DNA of 64,000 nt from Diploptera punctata (lineage: Eukaryota; Arthropoda; Insecta; Blattodea; Blaberidae): NCBI GenBank assembly GCA_030220185.1, contig JASPKZ010007283.1, forward strand, positions 2,038,001-2,102,000, read 5' to 3'. The notes below the pieces were generated by a model. It was not told the origin of the DNA, made no database searches, and saw only the letters and a list, made by a program, of their open reading frames with translations. Both the position numbers and the translations under genes were made by a program. Positions 40,655 through 48,959 of this stretch are shown here, piece after piece; position 1 is the first letter of the stretch; each line of letters opens with the position of its first letter.

Positions 40655-41105
40655 TACACAGAATTTTAATGTTTACACATCTTTCTGTGCATAAAGTTTT
40701 ATTTTTCTTCTCCACTCGTCTCTCTCTCTCCATCCATTACATGCCCTCCAGTCCTCTTGCTCTCATTCCAGTTCTTATTTCCTGCATCCACGAGTTTCGA
40801 GGTCTTCCTCTCCTCCTCATTCCAGGTGGACACCATTCCAAAGTTTTCCTGGGTAATCTTTCTTCTTTCTTCTTGCATTCGTCGTACGTGCCCATAAAAT
40901 TTCCGCCCGGCTTTAAATCTTTAGGCTTTTTAGCATTGTTATGTTTTTTGTGACGAACACGGAGCTGGCCTGATGCATCAACCCCCAACCTGGAGGACCA
41001 GATAATTTTTGATCAAGGTTTTCTTCCTCTAGTCTTTGTCAAACCAATGACGAACTGCAAGGCAGCAGCATCTGTACTCTAGATAAGGGGCCCTCACAGC
41101 CGAAT
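40655..41105 (-). mobile_element. Chimeric element: ~210-bp module joined to LINE 3' end (minus)
   Basis: On minus the first part (41105-40895) has 'gcccttatctagagtacag', 'cagttcgtcattggtttg', 'tgatgcatcaggccag', 'aacataacaatgctaaaaag' and 'aaagccgggcggaaa'. It then joins 'gggcacgtacgacgaatgc', the LINE C-terminus (ERLPRKTLEWCPPGMRRRG, RPRNSWMQEIRTGMRARGL) and the 3' end 'aaaattctgtgtataaata'. The same module-to-LINE junction occurs on plus at 45835-46375. Two independent copies suggest a composite (SINE with LINE-derived 3' end) and not a chance neighbour. Confidence 0.65.
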
Positions 41106-41109
41106 AATA

Positions 41110-42125
41110 TTAATAATAATAATAATTTTATTTATGTACAGAATTTTAAAGTTTACAATCTTTCTGTGCTTAAGTTATATTTTTCTTCTCCACTCGTCGT
41201 TATATATCCACCCCATGTTCTCCAGTCCTCTTGTTCTCATTCCAATTCTTATTTCTTTCATCCACGAGTTTCAGGGTCTTCCCTTCCTTCTTCTTCCAGG
41301 TAGACAATATTCCAATGTTTTCCTGTGTAACCTTTCTCCTTGTATTAATCGGACGTGCCCATACCAATTTAATTGCATATATCTTATATGTCCACCGCTG
41401 TGGTCTCGAGGTAGCGTGCTGCCTTGTCACGCAGCGGGCCCGGGTTCGATCCCCGGTCGGGGAAGTTTTTCTGGGTAAGGTTTTTATCGGGTTTTTTCCT
41501 CACCTGTAAGACAAATGTCAGGAAAACTTTAAGGCCCAAACGGTCCCCGAAATCATATGGCCATCGTCCTTACCATTATCATTATCATCATCATCCTTCA
41601 CCGGTGTGGAAAGCAACGGGAAGCTACCACACCTATACAATTCCCTAGTAAATCTGCAAGCATAGCATGAAAATGCTATAATTGCAGTGAAGGACCTGCC
41701 TTCGGGCAGAATTACTGTGGATGGATATCTTATATAATCTACTATTGGATAACTAATAATCATTTTTTATCGTAGGACAGTATTTCTTATTTTTTCTAAT
41801 TTTGAACATCTTGCTGCTCTCCTTATGAAATCCATTTCCATCGACATAAGTCTTTGTTGGAAGTTTTTGTTGAATTTCCAACTTCAGTTCCATATGTGAC
41901 AGTACTTCTCACTATTGAATTATATATTTGTAAGTTATTTTTTCTGGTTGTATGTATGTTCCATAAGAGCCCATTCATCATTCCTGTTATTGCTCTGCCT
42001 ATATTTATTCTGTTCTTAGAACAGTACCACTTTCTTGTTTGTCTTCTTTATCTACTTTTACTCCCAGATACTCAAATTCTTCACATCCTCTAATATAACC
42101 CTTTTGATCAATTAATATTAAATCT
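41110..42125 (-). mobile_element. LINE RT-thumb to 3' end, split by a SINE
   Basis: On minus, 42095-41735 encodes pieces such as GYIRGCEEFEYLGVKVDKED and, beyond several stops, the palm-to-thumb spacer. After the SINE it continues at 41389 with NWYGHVRLIQ..., TLEYCLPGRRRKGRP, NSWMKEIRIGMRTRGLENM, and the 3' end at about 41115. Same subfamily as 40655-41105 and 45835-46375. Dead. Confidence 0.75.
41390..41724 (+). mobile_element. SINE family S1, full-length reference copy with TSD
   Basis: Begins 'gtccaccgctgtggtctcg', A-box-like TGGTCTCGAGGTAGCG, B box GGGTTCGATCCCCGG, 'ttttatcgggttttttcctc', 'taagacaaatgtcagga', 'tggaaagcaacgggaagc', 'gacctgccttcgggcag', tail 'gtggatgg'. Flanked by ATATCTTATAT at 41379-41389 and 41725-41735, a perfect 11-bp duplication. 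335 bp. Pol III promoter boxes at the 5' end define it as tRNA-derived. No coding frame. Confidence 0.95.
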
Positions 42126-42164
42126 TAGGTAATAATAATATTAATAATAATAATAATAATTAAT

Positions 42165-42720
42165 TAAATAAAAATAAAACGTAGTTTTATTTGATTTTCA
42201 TATTTATTATATAATTCAGTGACAGCTGTTTCGGTACACTGTACCTTCTTCAGACATGTTAAAAAATTATGAATTGTGTTCCAACTGATCTAAGCAACAA
42301 TACAACAATATTTATTTAAATTTTTAAATTTAACATAGGGGTTTCATTCAAATCAAGTTGAGAATTTAACAGTTTTTTACTACTTTTAAACTTATTAATT
42401 TCTACAGCCTCCAAAAGATCTAACTTCTTACCCTTATCACAAATATGTAAAATTTCAAAATTTGGATCGAAACAATGATTAAATTGGAATAGGTGGTTAA
42501 GCATAGTTTGAATTTTCTAAATTTCTGTTATATGCTCTCATGTGTTCCTTTATCCGAGATATAAAAGGTCTACCAGTTTGTCCTATATAGACATTGTCAC
42601 ATGTGCCACACTTCAATTTATATACACCTGACAATTTTTCTTTTTTTGTTTTGGTTTTATTGTTTTTTATTATATTTTGTAGAGTTTTATTAGTTTTAAA
42701 TGCCACATTAATGTTCAATA
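42165..42720 (-). mobile_element. PLE 3' fragment: GIY-YIG domain, tail and terminal region
   Basis: On minus, 42700-42500 encodes VAFKTNKTLQNIIKNN, SGVYKLKCGTCDNVYIGQTG and RPFISRIKEHMRAY, the GIY-YIG endonuclease segment of a PLE distinct from that at 23 kb. Another frame continues HLFQFNHCFDP (42490) and LLEAVEINKFKSSKKLLNSQ (42420-42350), ending in a stop near 42314. 42314-42165 is the terminal region with a hammerhead-like core. The RT is missing. The ORF extension upstream of 42720 is unrelated sequence. One frameshift near 42500. Confidence 0.85.
42228..42253 (-). ncRNA. hammerhead-like core, best preserved in the window
   Basis: On minus: CTGAAGA, A, stem GGTAC/GTACC with a 3-nt loop, GAAAC, then AGCTGTC (possible CAG/CUG stem III and a GUC cleavage triplet). 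CUGANGA and GAAA boxes are exact. Stem I is weak by eye. Located in the terminal region of the PLE fragment, where such ribozymes are known. Confidence 0.5.
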
Positions 42721-42864
42721 ATAATAATAGTAATAGTAAATTGAGTGTACACGACTTTTTGAGTGAGTTTTGTGCATGAGTGGAAGTAACATTGTGCATT
42801 TTGAAAATATTTGCTATTTTCATTTGTTTTTGTGTTTTATAGATGACGGAAACACATAAAACGT

Positions 42865-42945
42865 GCCTCAAATCGGGGATTGAACAAGCGTCCGTTGCGT
42901 AACGAATTAGCGACATTACCTTTCGACTACAGCGCTGGACAAAAT
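42865..42945 (-). mobile_element. tRNA-like SINE head
   Basis: On minus: 'gtccagcgctgtagtcgaa', then 'aatgtcgctaattcg', 'gcttgttcaatccccg'. It resembles the S1 head ('gtccaccgctgtggtctcg') but with a different middle; possibly an S1 relative. Body absent. Confidence 0.45.
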
Positions 42946-42984
42946 AAGAATAATAACTAGATGAAAAACTAACGAAAGTCAAAC

Positions 42985-43765
42985 GAACATTCTGCCTATG
43001 ACCAGCGTAATTACAAGTCGAGGGATGAGATAAGATGAATCCCCTACTATTGAAAGTCTGTGTTATACAAGGATGCCAGTTGACCAGGCCTATAGCATGG
43101 TCACAGGAGCAGATGAAATTAAATTAAACAAAGTAGATGGCATAAATTGTGGAATTAAGTTTTTGGCACGGAAAATGGGACAAACCCTAAAAAATAATTT
43201 GCTTTAGTCAAAGACGAAACCCACGTGGAGCGGTACAGGCGCGAACTCGCAATCCACAGGTTAATGGCGATTTTATAACTAATGAATACTCATTTTAACA
43301 CAATGAAAGCAAAAATAAATCCCGCATTTAGGCTACAGCTGTGACGCAATTAAAACATTTGGTACGTAGTCAATGTAGAATGTTCATTACTAGGTTAAAT
43401 TCATTGCTAGTCCTTTCTATGTTGTAAGAAAACTATTGATCTCTGCCATCCTTCACCTGCAATGATCAATTATAGGATTGAATTACTAATTGTGTCACTG
43501 ATACACATCTATAACACTGGTCAACAGTGGTTTTGTTGCCCTTGATATAAGATTAATTTCGGATATATTTATGCTCACAATTAATGAAACTGTCAATGCT
43601 TTTGGAAGATTTGCTCTGGTTTTTTAAAAATCTTTATTTTAATTTTACACTACAAAAATCGGAAAATATGAAAACATACAGATATATTTATAATGTCAAT
43701 TGTTTTTTTAAATAGTATGCACTGACGTAAATAGAATGAAAAATATCGAAAACCCATGTTTTACT
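42985..43765. other. unassigned sequence
   Basis: Nothing recognised. Confidence 0.45.
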
Positions 43766-43769
43766 TCAG

Positions 43770-44300
43770 TGAAATGCCTTTTATAAGATTGTATTCTATA
43801 ATTTTTTAGGGGACAATCTCTTTTTAAAGACCAGCAGTAATCTGCCATCATGTGACGGTCCCATCTACCCTGATACCTTTTCTCCATTATTTCTACATCC
43901 TAGTGAAAGCGCACTCCCTGTTCATCACTATAATTTCCTAAATTATCCAGAAATCTATCCAGGTGACTGTGGAGAAAGTGTAACTTTGTACTCGTATTTG
44001 CTCCCAGAATCTTTAAGCGTATCAACAAGTTTTGCACAATTTCTTTATAATTTGGTGCTTTATAGTTACCTAGGAAATTTTCTACTACCAATACGAAACC
44101 CTTCCAAGCTTCACTTTCGGAACAGTCATAACTTTGATAACATTTGCATCTTTCATCAATTGCCGAATTTGAGGACCATCAAATATTCCGCCTTTTAAAG
44201 TTTACAAACTGAGCTTAGGAAATTTTCTACAAATATATTTGAAACATTTTCCTTCCTTGTCCAACGCTTTGACGAATTGTTTTATCACATCCAGATGCAC
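43770..44300 (-). pseudogene. UF gene family, C-terminal part
   Basis: On minus across frames: VKALDKEGKCFKYICRKFP (about 44270), LKGGIFDGPQIRQLMKDANV (about 44195), then open 44091-43900 VENFLGNYKAPNYKEIVQNL, LHFLHSHLDRFLDNLGNY, SDEQGVRFH. After a TAG-type break come EKRYQGRWDRHMMADYCW and SLKRDC (43880-43800). This C-terminus belongs to the same uncharacterised multi-copy arthropod family as the copies at 8.7-9.6 and 49-52.5 kb. Conserved His/Asp/Tyr-rich segment (HSHLDRF, MADYCW); biochemical role unknown to me. At least three disruptions. Confidence 0.7.
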
Positions 44301-44649
44301 GTCGTGAGTACTTTAATTTTGTCAAATAACTGAGTTCACGGCCGATGTGCGGAGTGATGGGTGTGAGAGTGGGGATCACGTGATGTTTGTATACGCGAAA
44401 AAAATGTGCAGAATTCAAATCATGACTGGAAACATAAATTTTATTAGTAACAAGCCGTTTACTGTTTAAGATATAAGATACACAAAAATCATAAAAACTA
44501 GAGCACATTCAGCTCTTTCATGAATACATTCTTACACTGCGCACTTGAAAACATAGAAATTCGCTGAGATATCCAGGAGCTGTGTAATTGAAGCACTAAC
44601 AGCAAAATAGCCCCCTTTCATAAATGACAACTAATTAACTCTGATATCG

Positions 44650-45090
44650 AATCCGGAGCTTTATGGCCACGTAGACGTAAACCCTGCCATGAGCGCGAAT
44701 GATTTATAGTAATTTCCTGTATAATTCACCTTTTTCAAACCTTGTTAATGTTTTTCACCATCTCGTTCCTGATCTAACTACTGAGCGCTTTCCCTCTGGT
44801 TTTGCTAGGAGTATTCTTTATGTCCATGTTTCATTTCCCATTCGTGCCACATCTACAAATCACACCCTTACGAGATTTAATTCTTCATATCATGTCTGCT
44901 TTCCTCTAAATGTCATCTAACTCACTTTACCATTTACCCATCTGTTCGTTTATCTTTAGCCCAAAATGTTTCCTAAAACCCTTATTTTCAAATACTCGTA
45001 ATCTGTTTCTTCGCTTAAAGTAAGAGACCAAGTTTCACACTCGTATAATAGAACTGGAAGAATAACCGTTATATTTATATTAATTTACTT
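44650..45090 (-). mobile_element. RTE-like LINE 3' region, decayed
   Basis: 'gcgctttccctctggttttg', 'cattcgtgccacat', 'tctgttcgtttatctttagcc', 'caaatactcgtaatctg', 'cacactcgtataatagaact' follow the minus LINE order of 54000-54420. Confidence 0.8.
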
Positions 45091-45094
45091 TTAA

Positions 45095-45558
45095 TTGTAT
45101 ATCACTTATAATGACAGGCACAACCGCGCATTTATTAATTTTTAGGAGGCACTGGTAAATAGATAAACTTACAACTGTGTCTTTCATAATATTACAATTA
45201 GGATTAAAATAAATACAGTTTTTCTTTTTAATTTGCAATACAACTGAGTTATAATATTTCCATATAAATTAATCTAACTGGGAGAATTCATTACAAGTTA
45301 TTTTTAATGCATACGTGCAAAATACCGACATTAATATACAATTATAATATTTATGCAAATTTATTTTTATTTATGTTCACTTTTCCTGATCAGTAATTAC
45401 ATAATTAATTTTGTTTCCGAAATAAATCGTGACTTTTTTGTTCATCAGATACATTAAAAATTATGATGTTTTAAATAAAAAGTTTGAAAATAAATTTAAA
45501 TGTTAAATGTAAAATTACAAGGCTATGTAATTAATAAAAAATATACTTTCGAAAAAAG
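45095..45558. other. unassigned AT-rich sequence
   Basis: Nothing recognised. Confidence 0.45.
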
Positions 45559-45559
45559 T

Positions 45560-45684
45560 ATTATTATTATTATTATTATTAATAATATTATTATTATTAT
45601 TAATAATATTATTATTATTATTAATATTATTATTATTGTTAATAATAATATTATTATTATTGTTATTAATAATAATATTATTAT

Positions 45685-45762
<78 letters not shown>
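45560..45762. repeat. 200-bp (ATT)n microsatellite with periodic breaks
   Basis: ATT units are interrupted by 'aataata' every 15-30 bp for the first 140 bp, then ~60 bp uninterrupted. The interruptions make short local palindromes (attattaataat). Confidence 0.97.
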
Positions 45763-45763
<1 letters not shown>

Positions 45764-45834
45764 AACCCTCCAAAGTCTGTTCCAAGCCAGGTTAGAAAAG
45801 GGGGACGAGTAACAATACCAGGGTTCAGTGCGCC

Positions 45835-46375
45835 CGGCTGATAGTACCCTGTGAGGGCCCCTTTTCTAGGGTACAGATACTGCTGCCTTGCAGTTCGTCG
45901 TTGGTTTGATAAAAGCTAGAAAAATCATGTGGTCCTCTATGTTGGGGATGATGCATCAGGCCACTTCCCTGTTCGTCACAAAGGTCATAACAATGCTAAA
46001 AGGCCTAGAGATATAAAGCCGGACGGAAATAAACGAAAACGACAAAAGCAAAGGAAGATAACATTTGTCATACGAGAAAATATGAAAATTAGATAATCAA
46101 TACTAGATTATATAAGATATAAGCAATGAAATTGGTATGGGCACGTACGGCGAATGCAAGAAGGAAGGTTACCCAGGAAAACATTGGAATGGTGTCCACC
46201 TGGAACAAGAAGGAAAGGAAGATCTCGAAACTCGTGGATGCAAGAAATAAGAACTGGAATGAGAATAAAAGGACTTGAGGACAATGAGTGGATTGTTACA
46301 GAAAGTGGAGAAGGAAAATAAAACTTTAGGTACAGAAAGATGTGCAGACATTGAAAATCTGTATACAAATAAAAA
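45835..46375 (+). mobile_element. Chimeric element: ~200-bp module joined to LINE 3' end (plus)
   Basis: The module at 45850-46030 ('agggtacagatactgctgcc', 'cagttcgtcgttggtttg', 'gatgatgcatcaggccac', 'taacaatgctaaaaggcc', 'aaagccggacggaaa') is followed by a ~100-bp insert. The LINE C-terminus follows, 46100-46320 (NWYGHVRRMQEGRLPRKTLE, WCPPGTRRKGRSRNSWMQEI), with an A-rich end before an ATT run. Counterpart of 40655-41105, which lacks the insert. Confidence 0.65.
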
Positions 46376-46430
<55 letters not shown>

Positions 46431-46431
46431 G
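46376..46431. repeat. (ATT)n microsatellite
   Basis: About 18 units between the LINE end and a SINE S2 3' piece. Confidence 0.95.
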
Positions 46432-46512
46432 GTTCAATGTGTTCCCTGTAGGGGGAGAGCTCCTAAATCTCGTTGAGGGAAACAAGGACATACAAGATAC
46501 AAGAAGATTATT
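46432..46512 (+). mobile_element. SINE S2, 3' end only
   Basis: 'ggttcaatgtgttccctgta', 'gggggagagctcctaaatct', 'acatacaagatacaagaag' equal the last 80 bp of S2. Confidence 0.75.
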
Positions 46513-46544
46513 ATTATTAGGTACACAGATTGTTAGAACTGGTG

Positions 46545-47360
46545 TATTTTTTCTCTGTTCCAAATTCCATTCCTTTCAGTCTAAGGCTTAAACCTATTTA
46601 TCCAATTCCCTTTACTTTATTCGTCTCTTGATGTCATTCTACTAACTATATTAAGTCGCCCCAGTCTCTTTTCCCTGATTGCATCCATTGTAAGATCTAC
46701 ATCATAACTATGCGACTGTGTGTCCAAACCACTTAACTGTCGTTTCTGTATTTACCAATCATGTCGCTATCTTCTCTCATTAGCTTCTCCTATTAGTATC
46801 TTTGTCACTTTTAGGAGATTACGAGTATTTGAGAATAAAGTTCTTAGGAAAATTTTTGGACCAAAGAGAGATGTACAGACAGGTGAATGGAGAAGACTGC
46901 GTAATAGTGAATTACATGGTTTTTACAGGAAGCCAGATATAATGAGAACAGTTAAGTCTCGTAGGCTGCAATGGACAGGACATGTGGCACGAATGGGGAA
47001 TGAAAGACGTGAATGGAAGCTTGTTGTAGGAAAACCAGAGGAAAAGCGCCCAGTTGGTAGACCAATAATGAGGTAGGAGAATAACATTAACTATGATTTG
47101 AGGGAAGTAGATTATACGGGGCATGATTGGAAAACATTGCATCAGGATAGGGATGTATGGAGAGCATATGTCCGCGCTGCAATGAACCTATGGGTTCAAT
47201 AGTGCCAGTGAGTTAGTTAGTTAGTCACTTTTCTATTATCTTGTTTTCTTACATCTTAAGAAATCCATCTCGGCTACCAGAAGTTTCTATCTTAATCATG
47301 TTCCGTAATTCATATTTAATGTTCCATATAACTTCTACTGTGCAAGTGGGTCTCACCAAG
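46545..47360 (-). mobile_element. LINE C-terminal remnant (minus), split by a younger LINE
   Basis: Minus pieces 47360-47233 and 46803-46545 read through when 46813-47223 is removed: LVAEMDFLRC (47270), then LKWFGHT-like (46730) and GKETG-like text, the usual post-RT segment. Strongly decayed; subfamily unclear. Confidence 0.5.
46813..47223 (+). mobile_element. RTE-like LINE, 5'-truncated ~410-bp copy with TSD
   Basis: Starts at 'aggagattacgagtatttga' and encodes RLRVFENKVLRKIFGPKRDV, TGEWRRLRNSELHGFYRKPD and RRLQWTGHVARMGNERREWK before the first stop at 47074. The 3' end is 'gccagtgagttagttag'. Flanked by GTCACTTTT at 46804-46812 and 47224-47232, an exact 9-bp duplication. Tail unit GTTA differs from GTAA in other copies, a subfamily mark. 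Confidence 0.9.
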
Positions 47361-47384
47361 TTCTGTTTAAATACGGCGGGATTT

Positions 47385-47690
47385 GCTAATGTACGCCAGT
47401 TGGCCGACAGACACACAGTGAGAGAGAATGACAAAATGCTATCACAGTAGAACAGCGAGCGATCTGCGTTCTAGAATATCACACAACTCAGTCTGTAATA
47501 AGAGATCAGATGCATTTTCGAACACGTTGTGGAGGAGAAGCGCCATTCTTTGAGATAATCAAACCTACGAATTCTGAGAAACAGAATAACAGTAGCCGTA
47601 GCTAAAATTGACGAGGACATGCTTCGAACTGTGTGGAAAGATGTGGATTACACTGTCCTGCATGGATTTTGTTTTTTTATATAAATGAGC
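47385..47690 (+). pseudogene. Tc1/mariner-related transposase remnant, N- and C-termini fused by deletion
   Basis: Plus, in shifting frames: VEQRAICVLEYHTTQSV then DQMHFRTRCGGEAPFFEI, resembling a DUF4817-type N-terminal helix-turn-helix. It is joined within 20 codons to RNRITVAVAKIDEDMLRTVW and KDVDYTVLHGF, which resembles the extreme C-terminus of such transposases. The ~250-residue catalytic middle is absent. An internally deleted derivative; no TIR found. Confidence 0.5.
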
Positions 47691-48117
47691 GTTTCTGAAT
47701 CACAATTTCACAATGATTGCAAAATTGAAATACGTTTTCATGTACCACATCAGAATGTTTTACAATTCAAAATATTACTGTAGGCTTTCACGGCCGGCGT
47801 CTTGATCCCTATTAGGTTCGTCTTCCGGGCATATAGGCCGTGGTCCAGTCGTTCTTCTACTCGACGTTTCGTCTACTGCTGCGGTAGACATCTTCAGGAG
47901 ATACTGCGTGCTCTCTGTGAACTCCTCAACAGTCGGCTGCAGACTGGCTGGTCGTTTTTGTTAACAAAAAAGAAGAAACCATGAAGATAAACAAAATCTG
48001 GATCCCGGCACTGCACAATACGACAACGAAGCCTATGAATTCTGCTAGCGACAGCCTGGACAAAACAGCACGCAACACGGACCGCGCAGAAAACCGCCTC
48101 TCCACCAGGGGCGTGCC

Positions 48118-48125
48118 TATAAATA
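48118..48125 (+). promoter_or_regulatory. TATA box in the PLE palindrome spacer
   Basis: TATAAATA preceded by GC-rich 'ggggcgtgcc' and followed ~20 bp later by the right arm. Its place upstream of the hammerhead-like core fits a PLE internal promoter. Function inferred only. Confidence 0.4.
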
Positions 48126-48198
48126 GGGAGGGAGTTTCCAACGACCAGCCAGTCTGCAGCCGACTGTTGAGGAGTTCACAGAGAGCACGCAGTATCTC

Positions 48199-48230
48199 CT
48201 GAAGATGTCTACCGCAGCAGTAGACGAAAC
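48199..48230 (+). ncRNA. hammerhead-like core in right palindrome arm
   Basis: CTGAAGA, T, 6-bp stem GTCTAC/GTAGAC with an 8-nt loop, then GAAACGTC. Inverted twin on minus at about 47866-47897. Both consensus boxes are exact; stem III (GTCG/CGAC, 48229-48247) is partial and no convincing NUH cleavage site follows. Confidence 0.45.
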
Positions 48231-48329
48231 GTCGAGTAGAAGAACGACTGGACCACGGCCTATATGCCCGGAAGACGAACCTAATAGGGATCAAAATATT
48301 ACGTTTTGAATATTTTTCGTGAAACAAAC

Positions 48330-48935
48330 TAAATATGTAGGAATAATTATGGATAACATTGAAGGTATAGGCAAAGAGAACATAAAACATAGAATTGAAT
48401 TGAGTAGCAAAATAATATCATCGTTAAATTCCATATGGTGGGATAAGCATATTTGGAAAGACACTGCACGGACTCGTGGAATCCGACTGTCTAATTAAAA
48501 TATATATTGGTAAAACATAGGTGGAATCTGTTGCAATGTATGGAAATGAGGTATGGACAATCAATAAGTACTACATGAATGCACTAATAGCTCTAGAAAA
48601 GGGTTATTTACGCAGAAGTGCCAGAAAGCTAAAATTAGAACATGTCACAAATAAGGAAATTAGAAACATAAAGGAAGCAGAAGAAAGCATAATTGAAAGT
48701 ACTGAGGAGAAGGAATTAAAGTGGTTAGGGCTTGTTTAAAGAAAGGAAGATGAGCGATGGCCGAAGCAACTATATCAATGGCAACCGACCAGAAAGAAGA
48801 AAAGAGGGAGACCAAAGTTAACATGGAAGGAAAACATGAAGACAGTAATGCAAGCTAGAGGGCTAAGCATCGAAGATGCAAAAGATCATAGGCTTTGGAG
48901 GTTTGGCACGCAAAGACGGCAGCAGCTGTAAAAAC
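48330..48935 (+). mobile_element. LINE C-terminal region, another RTE-like subfamily
   Basis: KYVGIIMDNIEGIGKENIKH (48330), then open 48521-48739 MESVAMYGNEVWTINKYYMN and LRRSARKLKLEHVTNKEI, and after a stop RKKKRGRPKLTWKENMKTVM and DHRLWRFGTQRRQQL ending in TAA at 48929. The order matches other post-RT domains but the sequence is distinct from the three subfamilies above. Confidence 0.8.
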
Positions 48936-48959
48936 CCAAAGATAGATAGAGAATATTTT

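Larger units (their letters stand above)
47779..48290. mobile_element. PLE-derived palindrome with 12-bp TSD
   Basis: Inverted arms 47802-47956 and 48139-48294 differ at almost no position by eye. The spacer is ~180 bp (47957-48138). Flanked by TCAAAATATTAC at 47767-47778 and 48291-48302, an exact 12-bp duplication whose inner bases overlap the right arm end. The outer left 'taggctttcacggccgg' matches the PLE end near 22386 ('gactttcacggc'). The spacer contains a TATA box and a short open frame. Interpretation: an inverted dimer of a PLE pseudo-LTR that inserted as one unit; young, given arm identity. Confidence 0.8.

Noticed and set aside
40485..40953. Long frames of poly-Ile and Met-Ile repeats on both strands
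   Set aside because: They are translations of the AAT/GATAAT microsatellite.
42497..42982. 161-aa minus ORF as one protein
   Set aside because: Only the last ~95 residues are PLE; the start is unrelated sequence including a SINE-like tRNA head.
47926..48390. 154-aa minus ORF as a gene
   Set aside because: It reads through the palindrome and its spacer; its first part repeats the translation of the other arm.
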